NCBI RefSeq assembly: GCF_000756665.1
Contig: NZ_ARXV01000001.1
Span: forward strand, 248,001 to 312,000
Length of the DNA: 64,000 nt
From: Alcanivorax nanhaiticus
GTDB taxonomy: Bacteria; Pseudomonadota; Gammaproteobacteria; Pseudomonadales; Alcanivoracaceae
Direction of reading: 5' to 3'
Shown here: in pieces, positions 32,251 through 40,842 of the stretch
How positions within the stretch are numbered: position 1 is the stretch's first letter
Layout of the letters: each line of letters begins with the position of its first letter
Translations under genes and position numbers: made by a program
Notes under the pieces: generated by a model
Database searches by the model: none
Told to the model about the DNA's origin: nothing
Seen by the model: the letters and a program-made list of their open reading frames with translations, nothing else

Positions 32251-34932
32251 TCAGGCACTCAGCGCATCTTCTTCCGGGATGTTTCGATCAGAAAAAATAG
32301 CGTCGATTTCACCGTCGTCGCTCAGCGTCAGGGTGAGAATGTCGGGAAGGTTGTCTTCTGCCATATAACCCAGTAGTTGACGGGACAGGCCTGGCAGCAG
32401 CTGCTGTTCGATCATGGCTTCCACCTGACGGGCTCCGTTTTCGGCTACCTGACATTGTCGGGTCAGCAAATCGACCACTTGGCGGTCTACCCGGAACGTC
32501 ATGTCGTGGGCTTGCTGCAGACGTTCCGCCACGGCTTCCAGACGCATGGCCACAACGGTGGCGAGGGCTTCTTCATCGAGGGGGCGGAACGGGATGACCT
32601 GCATGCGTGCCAGCAATGCCGCCGCAAAATGCTGCCGGAGTGCGGGGGTAATCGCGTCGATCAGCTGGCTGTCCGTTGGTGCAATCCAGTCGCCCTGTTC
32701 ATTGCTGGTAGTGTCATCACCGCCCTGTTGCTCTGTCTCAAGGGACTCATTCGCCTCCAGCGGTGCGGCTTCCTGCATCAGGATGTCGCTGCCCAGGTTC
32801 GAGGTCATCAGGATGACGGTATTGCGAAAATCGATTTCACGCCCTTCCCCGTCACGCAAGATGCCGCGATCAAATACCTGATAGAACAGGTTCATCACAT
32901 CGGGGTGGGCTTTCTCCACCTCATCGAGCAACACCACTGAATAGGGTCGTTGGCGAACGGCTTCACTGAGCACACCGCCTTCACCGTAGCCCACATAGCC
33001 AGGCGGGCTGCCTTTCAGTTGGGAGACGGTATGCGACTCCTGGTATTCACTCATATTGATGGTGACCAGACTGCGCTCCCCGCCAAACAGGTTTTCGGCA
33101 AGCGCTCGCGCGGTTTCTGTCTTGCCAACGCCACTGGGCCCGGCCAGCAGAAAGACGCCCAACGGTGCGTCACTCTTGCGCAGCCCAGAGCGAGCGGTGC
33201 GCAGACTCTGGGCCAGGCGGCCAAGCGCGCTTTCCTGCCCGGTCACGCGCTGGGCGAGATGGGATTCCAGGTTTTGCAACACGGTGAGTTCGTCACATTG
33301 CATGCGGCCCAGCGGGATGCCGGTCCAGTCGGCAATCACTTCCGCCACGGTGGTCGCAGTCACTTCCGGGTACACCAGCGGAGTTTCGCCCTGAAGGGCG
33401 TAGAGAGCGTCCCGGCTGGCTGGCGAACCATCCAGTTTGGAAACCAGCTCTTTCTCCTTCTGCCAGGCTTGCTGAAGCGCTGCGTTGCGCTGTTCGGTGT
33501 CGGCTTGACTCTCTCGAAACTGCTGCTGCAACACCGCACTGGCAGCCAGCCCCTTGGCTTGATCCTGCTCCAGCGCTTCCAGACGCTGGGACAGATAGCG
33601 CACTTTTTCCTTTCCTTGATCCAGTTGCGCGGGCGGACAGGACTGGCTGAGGCGCACCCGCGCCGCAGCGGTATCGAGTACATCGATGGCCTTGTCCGGC
33701 AACTGGCGCGCAGGAATATAGCGTTGCGACAATGTCACGGCTGCCTGCAATGCTTCATCGCTGAGATGCACGCCATGGTGTTCAGCGAACTTGTGTTTCA
33801 GGCCACTCAACATCAGTAGCGCCTGTTCCACATCCGGCTCGTCCACCGGGACGCGTTGGAAGCGGCGATCCAGTGCCGCATCCCGTTCAAAGTAGCGTTT
33901 ATATTCTGCCCAGGTGGTGGCGGCGATGGTGCGCAAGCCGCCTCGGGCAAGGGCTGGCTTGAGCAGGTTGGCAGCATCATTCTGTCCGGCCTCTCCACCG
34001 GCCCCAATCAGGGTATGTGCTTCATCGATGAACAGAATGATGGGCACTGGGGAAGACTGGATTTCACTGATCACTTGCTTGAGCCGTCGTTCGAACTCGC
34101 CTTTGACGCTGGCACCCGCCTGCAGCTGACCAAGATCCAGCCCCAGCAGACGCACTTGCTGCAGGGCTGGCGGCACCATGCCCTGCACTATCATCTGAGC
34201 CAGGCCTTCCACTACCGCCGTTTTACCCACACCCGGTTCACCCACCAGGATAGGGTTGTTCTTGCGGCGCCGGCAGAGAATATCTATGGCCATGCGGATT
34301 TCATTGCCTCTGCCGCTGATCGGATCCATCTCGCCTTGCCGTGCCAACTCGGTGAAGTCCTGACAGTACAAATCCAGCGCTTCTTGTTTGACTGGCGCAG
34401 CCTGGCTTGATGCAACCGGTGAAGCATCTTTCTCAACTTGTGCTTCAGGGTCTGATCCATGATGTTCCACTGAACGCATCAGCCAGTGGCTGGCATTGTC
34501 GCGAAGACTCGTTAACCCAATCGATTGCAGTGGTTCCAGCGAGACTTCACCAAAACGTGGCAGCAATTCCAGCAAGGCATCCAGCAAATGCACACTGCGA
34601 ATATGCGTGCTTTGGTAATGCAGAGTACTACTCACCCATGCCTGCTCAAGCCACTGCACTAACCGAGTGGAGAATACCGGCCGGTCCGGGTTGGCGGTGC
34701 GCAAGCGTTGCAGACTCTGCATGAGCCCGTCGAACAGGCAGTCTTCGCTAATCCCGGTCTGTTCCAAAACCGCTTGCAGATCGTTTTGCACATCGCTGCC
34801 CAGCAACTTGATTAGCACATGCTCGAGACGAACCTCGTAATCGCCGCGTGCGGCGGCCAATACCGCTGCCTGCTCCAGTGCGGAGGCACAGGTGTCATTC
34901 AGTTTTTCCACCAGTGTTCGCAGTCCCTGCAT
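32251..34932 (-). CDS. tssH: T6SS sheath-recycling ATPase ClpV (TssH)
   Basis: 893-residue AAA+ disaggregase that takes apart contracted TssB/TssC sheaths. N-domain about 1-160; first AAA module with Walker A GEPGVGKTAVVEG; a middle coiled coil; second AAA module with GPSGVGKTETARAL, SEYQESHTVSQLKGSPPGYVGYGEGG (in part) and LLDEVEKAHPDV. ATG at 34932 shares its A with the tssG stop (TGATG); a GTG one codon before is a less likely start. An acidic Gln-rich insertion (about 745-765) lies within the second module. Confidence 0.93.
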   Translation of the reverse strand: MQGLRTLVEKLNDTCASALEQAAVLAAARGDYEVRLEHVLIKLLGSDVQNDLQAVLEQTGISEDCLFDGLMQSLQRLRTANPDRPVFSTRLVQWLEQAWVSSTLHYQSTHIRSVHLLDALLELLPRFGEVSLEPLQSIGLTSLRDNASHWLMRSVEHHGSDPEAQVEKDASPVASSQAAPVKQEALDLYCQDFTELARQGEMDPISGRGNEIRMAIDILCRRRKNNPILVGEPGVGKTAVVEGLAQMIVQGMVPPALQQVRLLGLDLGQLQAGASVKGEFERRLKQVISEIQSSPVPIILFIDEAHTLIGAGGEAGQNDAANLLKPALARGGLRTIAATTWAEYKRYFERDAALDRRFQRVPVDEPDVEQALLMLSGLKHKFAEHHGVHLSDEALQAAVTLSQRYIPARQLPDKAIDVLDTAAARVRLSQSCPPAQLDQGKEKVRYLSQRLEALEQDQAKGLAASAVLQQQFRESQADTEQRNAALQQAWQKEKELVSKLDGSPASRDALYALQGETPLVYPEVTATTVAEVIADWTGIPLGRMQCDELTVLQNLESHLAQRVTGQESALGRLAQSLRTARSGLRKSDAPLGVFLLAGPSGVGKTETARALAENLFGGERSLVTINMSEYQESHTVSQLKGSPPGYVGYGEGGVLSEAVRQRPYSVVLLDEVEKAHPDVMNLFYQVFDRGILRDGEGREIDFRNTVILMTSNLGSDILMQEAAPLEANESLETEQQGGDDTTSNEQGDWIAPTDSQLIDAITPALRQHFAAALLARMQVIPFRPLDEEALATVVAMRLEAVAERLQQAHDMTFRVDRQVVDLLTRQCQVAENGARQVEAMIEQQLLPGLSRQLLGYMAEDNLPDILTLTLSDDGEIDAIFSDRNIPEEDALSA

Positions 34933-35942
34933 CACATCACTCCCTGAATCTGATTGGCTTGCATGGCCTTCCCCGCCACACGAATAATGGTTTCTTTCTG
35001 TAGCTGTTCACCCAGCCAGGCAGAACGCCCCAAGCATTGTTCTTCGATACCAAGTCGGACCGGCTGCCGATCCAGCGGAGCCACCCGAATCGCCAGGGAT
35101 GCCTGGGCTTGCCCACCCAGGTAATCGCCTAAAATGTGCTGGACCTGGTTACCCTCTGGGTGCCCTGGAAGCAGTGTTTGCGCTTGCTCTGGTGAGACAG
35201 GCCCGAGCTGTACCTGCACCGGCCCATTAGCGATAAATACTCGTCCGCCCAGTACGGCATCATCGCCCAGGCCATTGCCACCACAGCCCAGCTGAATGCC
35301 TTGACCCAGCGGCTCCCAGGCAGGCAGCTTGTCCGCAACATTCACGTCGATACCACCCATGGCATCGCGCAGACAGGCCTGCAAGGTGCTGACACTTCTT
35401 ACCCGTTGCACGGGAAAATAACGACGCGAGCGAGTGCTGACGCCCTCCGCGTTTTCGTTCTTTTCTTCCTGATCAGCTCCTGGCAAGATGCCGGCAATCG
35501 CCTGGGCACAGCCAAGAAAACCGGCGGGTAATCTGCCCGCCGCCGGCCTTTCAACCTGCATGGCGCGGTACAACAACGCATAAAAACGGGGATTAAAAAT
35601 ATTCAGGAAGTCCCGCAATCGGGCGGCATCATCATCATCAGCCGTGGCCTGATCCAGCAGGTAATGAGGGACCGGGGCATCCACGCCATAGAGCCCCATG
35701 AAACTGAGTAGCATTGTGATCACGCCACCCTGCTCCTGGCAGGCGCGAATATCCGAAGCTGGAAAAACCAGATCTTCATCGGGAACCAGCTTCACCCGTT
35801 TTTCGAGACCATAGCCAAACCCCTGCCCCGCCTGATCCAGCGCTTCAAGCAGCTCCATGGCCTGACAAAAATCAAACTGTTGTGGGGCGGACAGCAGCGC
35901 CTGCGCTAGAGCGGCGTCTGGCAGCCCATTTGCGGCTCCCAT
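34932..35942 (-). CDS. tssG: T6SS baseplate protein TssG
   Basis: 336-residue baseplate wedge subunit. Family features are DFCQAMELLEAL near 23, VFPASDIRACQE near 59, the MLLSFMGLYGVDAPVPHYLLDQ segment near 76 and FNPRFYALLYRAMQ near 113. It overlaps the end of tssF by 37 bp and carries its own GGAG site. Works with TssF, TssE and TssK under the sheath. Confidence 0.92.
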   Translation of the reverse strand: MGAANGLPDAALAQALLSAPQQFDFCQAMELLEALDQAGQGFGYGLEKRVKLVPDEDLVFPASDIRACQEQGGVITMLLSFMGLYGVDAPVPHYLLDQATADDDDAARLRDFLNIFNPRFYALLYRAMQVERPAAGRLPAGFLGCAQAIAGILPGADQEEKNENAEGVSTRSRRYFPVQRVRSVSTLQACLRDAMGGIDVNVADKLPAWEPLGQGIQLGCGGNGLGDDAVLGGRVFIANGPVQVQLGPVSPEQAQTLLPGHPEGNQVQHILGDYLGGQAQASLAIRVAPLDRQPVRLGIEEQCLGRSAWLGEQLQKETIIRVAGKAMQANQIQGVM

Positions 35943-37618
35943 AACAACTCCTTGTGAGTGGGCTGGGCGACAATCTTCAATTCAACACATTCGTTAATAG
36001 CCGCCATATTGGCCAATACGGTGTGCAGCACAGAGCCGAAGAGATAGATGTCATGCAGCGAGAGGAAGTCCCCTTCGTTGACCTCCACCTCCACTGCCAC
36101 ACCGCGATACAGCATGCCTTTGTGCATCCGCGTTACCGGTTCGACTGATACCGACTGCAGGGCTTCGCGGCGGCGCTGGTTTTCCTTACGCTCACTCCAG
36201 TCCAGCAAACCCATCAACGCACGCAGCGAATCAGTATTGGCCAAACCGCTGACCGGCATTTGCAACAAGGACTGCAGTTGCCAGCGGTAGCTGTTGCTAT
36301 CCGGGCAGGGGAGATAAGCGGATGGGCGCTGCAGGTTATGAATCTGCATGGATGAAGGAATACCCGACACCGCACGGTGAATCTGTTTTTCGGACAGATA
36401 ACGGCGCGGCAAGAAACCATTGCTGACGCTAACCTGTGCACTCAGGGTCTGGGCATGAATTAACCCCGATCCAGACAAACTGATAAACGCCTGGGGAGTT
36501 TCCAGTCCCATGTTCTGCCGGCTAATGCGGTAGCAGGCGTGACCACCAGAAAGATCTCTGGCTTGATAAAACGGCAGGTACTCGGTAATCGCAGCACCTT
36601 TACGGTCCCTGCCCTGCAAAGACAGGATCTCATTAAGCACGACACTGTCCGGGCGACGTTGATCTGGCAGGAATCGGTAGGCCGCACGTTTTTGATCCAC
36701 ATCCAGCGGTTCCGCATCCTGCTCATACAGATTGACAGCAGGCACCGCATTAAGCTGAACGTGTTCCGGGCGCAATGGATATTCCGCAGGAAGCTGCACC
36801 GGCAGTGTAAAGGTGATTTTCAGACTGCGGGATTTATCCGGAAGATTCATTGAATCCAGCCCGGACAAACGCAGAAAAAAGAAGCGTTCACGCCAGGCAA
36901 AATAATCCTGCAACAAGGCGAAAGCGGGGTTGGCACGATGGCGACTATCCGCATCCAGCGATTGCAGATAGGGCAAGCTCAGGTTTGCCGCTGGCAGACT
37001 GCCCACGGGCTCGTCATCCACCAGAATATCCATGGCGTGCTGTTGGCAAGTCATCCCGTGTACCAAAGCCATGGCCAGCGCCGGGTCGCAATGGAGGAAC
37101 AGGTTCAGTTCTGACAACGCCAGATCTGACAGGCTTCCCGCCCCCGACGGTTTTAGTGACAGGGTAACTCGGGTCGCGCCGTCCCCTCTCTCCTCACAGT
37201 CAATCGCATCAACAATGAGCGGAGCCAACGTCACGGGAGCCAGTGTGGTGAAGACACATTCGGTATTATCGTCCCCCACCGGGGCGGATCGGATCTGGCT
37301 ACCGGCCTCCAGCACTTTACTATTCTGTGCACCCGCCGAGAATTCACACACCATGACCGCTCGACTGGGGTAGCCCCTTAATTGACCCGGTGCGAGCTGC
37401 TCCAACAACTGTTCGCTGATGCGGCTTTCGCTGTCATCAATGCGGCTGCGAATCTGCGCAGCAATAAACGCCATGCCTTCCAGCAGACGCTCCACATAGG
37501 GGTCTCGATCCTGCACCTCAGCCAGATTGAGCATGCGCGCCTGCTCGGGATGGGCTCGCGCAAAATCCACTGCGGCCTCATGCAAAAGCCGCATTTCCGA
37601 TTCAAAATACTCCCGCAT
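35906..37618 (-). CDS. tssF: T6SS baseplate protein TssF
   Basis: 570 residues from ATG 37618 (MREYFESEMRLLHEAAVDFA), which matches the usual TssF beginning and has GGGAGCAGG in front. An in-frame start at 37657 would add 13 residues deep inside tssE. Other landmarks are DPYVERLLEGMAFIAAQI and LLEQLAPGQLRGYPSRAVM (about 40-95). The C-terminus has LLGMLDWSE-like and EVEVNEGDFLSLHDIYLFGSVL segments, which look like the gp6-related core. Overlaps tssE by 17 bp. Confidence 0.92.
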   Translation of the reverse strand: MREYFESEMRLLHEAAVDFARAHPEQARMLNLAEVQDRDPYVERLLEGMAFIAAQIRSRIDDSESRISEQLLEQLAPGQLRGYPSRAVMVCEFSAGAQNSKVLEAGSQIRSAPVGDDNTECVFTTLAPVTLAPLIVDAIDCEERGDGATRVTLSLKPSGAGSLSDLALSELNLFLHCDPALAMALVHGMTCQQHAMDILVDDEPVGSLPAANLSLPYLQSLDADSRHRANPAFALLQDYFAWRERFFFLRLSGLDSMNLPDKSRSLKITFTLPVQLPAEYPLRPEHVQLNAVPAVNLYEQDAEPLDVDQKRAAYRFLPDQRRPDSVVLNEILSLQGRDRKGAAITEYLPFYQARDLSGGHACYRISRQNMGLETPQAFISLSGSGLIHAQTLSAQVSVSNGFLPRRYLSEKQIHRAVSGIPSSMQIHNLQRPSAYLPCPDSNSYRWQLQSLLQMPVSGLANTDSLRALMGLLDWSERKENQRRREALQSVSVEPVTRMHKGMLYRGVAVEVEVNEGDFLSLHDIYLFGSVLHTVLANMAAINECVELKIVAQPTHKELLWEPQMGCQTPL

Positions 37619-38033
37619 GGGCACCTGCTCCCGAGCGGATTTCTGCACCGCCATCACTCATGAAACTGGTCCGGAATCTGGCCATTCCGCCTTCCTGCAA
37701 TACACCGGTGATATCCAGTTGCACCACGCTATCGGTTTTTTCTTCATAGCGGGCACTCACCTGCACATGCTGCAGACGTGGCTCGAAACGCAGGATGGTA
37801 TTGCGGACAATGCGCGTCATGGCGTCCAGGGAGTACGGCAATCCATCGTAAAGGGACGGCAAATCAGGCAGTCCATGTTCCGGGATATGGGCCAGGACGT
37901 CGTAACGGGCATTGAGTAGCCGCTGCAAATGATCCTGGATACTGCGAATCCGGGCACTGCGGCCCTCCAGTTCAGAAACCGGGGTTCCATCGCTGTATCG
38001 GCCTTGCAGGGTTTCAAACAGGGCGGCGGTCAT
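37602..38033 (-). CDS. tssE: T6SS baseplate protein TssE (gp25-like)
   Basis: 143 residues from ATG 38033 (MTAALFETLQGRYSDG). Alternatives are ATG 38048 and GTG 38072; the chosen one best fits the family and has GGA 7 bp upstream. The gp25 signature is present: LQRLLNARYDVLAHIPEHGLPDLP (in part, about 36-59) and TILRFEPRLQHVQVSARYEE near 80. It nucleates sheath polymerisation on the baseplate. 54 bp after hcp. Confidence 0.85.
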   Translation of the reverse strand: MTAALFETLQGRYSDGTPVSELEGRSARIRSIQDHLQRLLNARYDVLAHIPEHGLPDLPSLYDGLPYSLDAMTRIVRNTILRFEPRLQHVQVSARYEEKTDSVVQLDITGVLQEGGMARFRTSFMSDGGAEIRSGAGAHAGVF

Positions 38034-38087
38034 GACGGGTTCCAGCATTGAATAAAAGAATGGGCGGAACACGTCCGCCCGAGCAGC

Positions 38088-38573
38088 TTATCGGCCTTCC
38101 GTCCAGGAGTCGGAAAACTCGATATTGCCGTCCACAAAGGTCCAGGTGATGCTGGCATAGCGGGCAGAGACTTCTTCAAGGTGCGGGTAGCTTTCCTTGT
38201 CGATGTCTTTCACGTTATGCATCACCGGTTTCACGGAAGTGATCTTCACGTCCTTGAGGGTGTGACGGAAATATTCCTTTTCCGTACCGGTATCGTCGAT
38301 GCGGTACCAGCGCAGCACCAGTTCCTTGAGGGTCTGGCCGTTACTGCAGGCCTTGTACAGATACGGTGAGGCGCTGTCGAAACCCTTGGTGAAAACAAAG
38401 GGTTCGTGCTTGCGGGTGCCGGTAAGCGCACCGGTATCACCGTCAGTGGGGATACGCAGTTCATGATCGAAATGCAGCACTTCAATGCTGCCTTCACGAT
38501 CGGCAATGCTTACTGAGCCCCCGATTTCGCTCCCCTGATCATCCTTGATCCACATATAGGCAGGAATCGCCAT
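38088..38573 (-). CDS. hcp: T6SS tube protein Hcp (TssD)
   Basis: 161-residue hexamer-forming tube subunit: MAIPAYMWIKDDQGSEIGGS, EVLHFDHELRIPTDGDTG, RKHEPFVFTKGFDSASPYLY, and the C-terminal ARYASITWTFVDGNIEFSDSW. ATG at 38573 follows a strong AGGAGG; the longer ORF to 38702 is spurious. A 30-bp perfect palindrome lies 67 bp upstream of the start. Hcp is the most abundantly made component, so separate control here would make sense. Confidence 0.95.
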   Translation of the reverse strand: MAIPAYMWIKDDQGSEIGGSVSIADREGSIEVLHFDHELRIPTDGDTGALTGTRKHEPFVFTKGFDSASPYLYKACSNGQTLKELVLRWYRIDDTGTEKEYFRHTLKDVKITSVKPVMHNVKDIDKESYPHLEEVSARYASITWTFVDGNIEFSDSWTEGR

Positions 38574-38640
38574 AAAATTAACCTCCTGGTCAGTTTGATT
38601 TTCAGAAACCCAAACCCGAATCCGTTCAGGTTTCCGTGTG

Positions 38641-38670
38641 CCTGCCTGGCCTTTATAAAGGCCAGGCAGG
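38641..38670. repeat. 30-bp perfect palindrome between tssC and hcp
   Basis: Two 15-bp arms (CCTGCCTGGCCTTTA and its complement) with no spacer. As RNA it would form a stable hairpin with a small AU loop. No U-run follows on the minus strand. Candidate processing, stabilising or attenuating hairpin ahead of hcp. Confidence 0.75.
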
Positions 38671-38746
38671 CCACACACCCCTCCCCTTCCCGGCCATACC
38701 AACCTGATGGCTTGGGGTGCGCGTGCTGTGAGAAAGACAGATAAAA

Positions 38747-40276
38747 TCAGCCTTCCTTGCCTGCGGGCAGCTGCGATACCAGTGACAGTCGTACATCCAC
38801 ACCTTCGATCTGGAAATGCGGCATCACCGCCATGTCCACCCGGTAGTAACCCGGGTTTTCAGGGATGTCATGCACGCGCACAAAGCCATCCTGCAACGGG
38901 AAGTTGGCCACCAGTTCCGGGTCGGGGTTGTTCATCTTGGTGACCAGCCCCTGCAACCAGTCGTTGAGTTCGTTTTCCAGTTCCTGGCGGGATTTGCTGG
39001 CACCGATATTTTCGCGCTGCAACACCTTGAGATAATGTGCCAGACGTGACACCAGAAAAATGTAAGGCAAACGCGAATTAATGCGTGAGTTAGCGGTGGC
39101 TTCTTTTGTCGTATATTCCGCAGGCTTCTGTGCGGAATTGGCGGAAAAGAAGCAGGCGTAATCACTGTTTTTGTAGAAACTCAGCGGAATAAAGCCTTCT
39201 TCGGCAAAATCCAGCTCCTTGGTTTCAGAAATCAGGATTTCGGTGGGAATCTTCGCCTGGGTACCGCGCCCCACGTCGTAGTGATGCAGCGGCAGGTTTT
39301 CCAGCTTGCCACCCGCTTCCGGGCCGCGAATATTCACGGTCCAGCCATATTGCTTGAAGCTGCGTGCCATGTTGGAAGCAAATGCAAAGGTGGCATTACC
39401 CCACAGGTATTTTTCATGATCCTGGCCGGCCACATCTTCCTGGTAGTTAAACAGGCGTACCGGATTGCTTTCTCCATAAGGGAGACGCAGCAGGAAACGC
39501 GGCATCACCAGCCCCACATAGCGGGAATCTTCACTGTCGCGGAAACTGCGCCAGCGGGTGTACTCTGCTTTCTCCAGGTAGCTACCGATGTCCTGAATCT
39601 TGGGGACTTCCTCAATAGCATCCTTGCCAAAGAATTTGCTGCCGACACTGCCCAGGAAAGGACAGTGTGAAGCGGCAGCCACCCGGGAGATTTCTGTCAG
39701 CAAGGAAATATCTGCCGCTGAACAGTCAAACTCGAAATTGGAAATTACCGCCGACATGGGCTCGCCGCCGGGAGTGTCGTATTCCTGGGTATAGAGATGG
39801 TTGAACAGGCCTGACTGGGTAACATCGGGTACGTCTTCAAAGTCCTCGGCCAGATCATCCTTGCTGGCATCCAGTAGTTCGACACGGATATTCGCTTTTG
39901 GATCGGCACGATCTACCAGGAATTTCAGGGAACTCCAGGCGGATTCCACTTTCTGGAATTCCGGGTGATGCATAACTGCATCAAGCTGCTCGCTAATCGC
40001 GCTATCAATTCTCGCGATGTATTCGTCCAGCAGGGTCTTGTCGATACGCTCGAAGCGATCACTGCGACTGGCCAGATCGAGAAAGACCTGCAGCGCGGCG
40101 GTCAGACGTTGCTCCAGCGGTACTTCTGCCAGGTTCTCACTGTGATGAAAGGTATTAAGACGCAGGGGTTCCGCTACCGGATTGATATCCACCATGCTGC
40201 ACAGACGCTCATAGATGCTGGCATCGTCACGGGTTTCCACCACCTTGGCGGACTGCTGCTGTGTCTGGCTGTTCAT
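38747..40276 (-). CDS. tssC: T6SS sheath large subunit TssC
   Basis: 509-residue sheath protein (VipB/EvpB family). Shows the conserved AWSSLKFLVDRADPKANIRVELLDASKDDL start of the EvpB domain (in part, about 93-122) and later PRFLLRLPYG, YLWGNATFAFASNMARSF and EILISETKELDFAEEGFIPL. SD AAGGAG before ATG 40276. Forms the contractile sheath with TssB directly upstream (24-bp gap). Confidence 0.95.
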   Translation of the reverse strand: MNSQTQQQSAKVVETRDDASIYERLCSMVDINPVAEPLRLNTFHHSENLAEVPLEQRLTAALQVFLDLASRSDRFERIDKTLLDEYIARIDSAISEQLDAVMHHPEFQKVESAWSSLKFLVDRADPKANIRVELLDASKDDLAEDFEDVPDVTQSGLFNHLYTQEYDTPGGEPMSAVISNFEFDCSAADISLLTEISRVAAASHCPFLGSVGSKFFGKDAIEEVPKIQDIGSYLEKAEYTRWRSFRDSEDSRYVGLVMPRFLLRLPYGESNPVRLFNYQEDVAGQDHEKYLWGNATFAFASNMARSFKQYGWTVNIRGPEAGGKLENLPLHHYDVGRGTQAKIPTEILISETKELDFAEEGFIPLSFYKNSDYACFFSANSAQKPAEYTTKEATANSRINSRLPYIFLVSRLAHYLKVLQRENIGASKSRQELENELNDWLQGLVTKMNNPDPELVANFPLQDGFVRVHDIPENPGYYRVDMAVMPHFQIEGVDVRLSLVSQLPAGKEG

Positions 40277-40300
40277 TGCTTCACTCCTTGAAGGGGGGAT

Positions 40301-40813
40301 TTAGCGGGAGGTGTCTTCCCCTTCCAGGGGCACCAGGTCTTGCAGTTGGGTCATCAGGGCTTCCAGCTCCGGCTGGTTCTTGACGATGCGTTCCAGTTCA
40401 CGGCGGAACTTGCTGTTATCCAGCAGGTTGGACTTGAGATCCTTGAGCAGGCTGCGCATGGCCAGCATGTCGTTGAGCTGGGGAATGTTCTGTGCCACAG
40501 ACTCCGGTTTGAACGACTTGAAGCTCTCGAAGCTCAGATCCACCGCAATTTCAGAACCATCTTCCCGGAGCTTGTTTTCCACGGTGTAGCTCACGCGGGG
40601 AGCCATGTCCTTGAGTACATCGTTGATGTTGTTGCGATCGATGCGTACCCGCTCGCGCTCTGCCATACGGCCTTCGGATTGACCATTGCTGTAGTCGCCC
40701 ATCACCAGCAACTTCAGCGGCAATTCCAGTTTTTTCTTCGCCCCACCGGTTTCCAGATCCAGGGTGATGTTGACCCGTGAGCGCGGGACTTCGTTTTGAA
40801 AGCTTTTTGACAT
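40301..40813 (-). CDS. tssB: T6SS sheath small subunit TssB
   Basis: 170-residue sheath protein (VipA/ImpB family): MSKSFQNEVPRSRVNITLDLETGGA, ELPLKLLVMGDYSNGQSE, the RVRIDRNNINDVLKDMAP stretch and a C-terminal LKSNLLDNSKFRRELERIV helix that holds TssC. ATG 40813 behind GAGGGAA. Confidence 0.95.
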   Translation of the reverse strand: MSKSFQNEVPRSRVNITLDLETGGAKKKLELPLKLLVMGDYSNGQSEGRMAERERVRIDRNNINDVLKDMAPRVSYTVENKLREDGSEIAVDLSFESFKSFKPESVAQNIPQLNDMLAMRSLLKDLKSNLLDNSKFRRELERIVKNQPELEALMTQLQDLVPLEGEDTSR

Positions 40814-40842
40814 GATTCCCTCGTCAATAATCCGTATCAGGT

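Noticed and set aside
32950-33819. 289-aa plus-strand ORF opposite tssH
   Set aside because: Antisense to conserved ClpV AAA+ motifs; no ribosome-binding site.
38574-38702. N-terminal extension of Hcp
   Set aside because: ATG at 38573 has AGGAGG and gives the standard Hcp start; the extension covers the palindrome.
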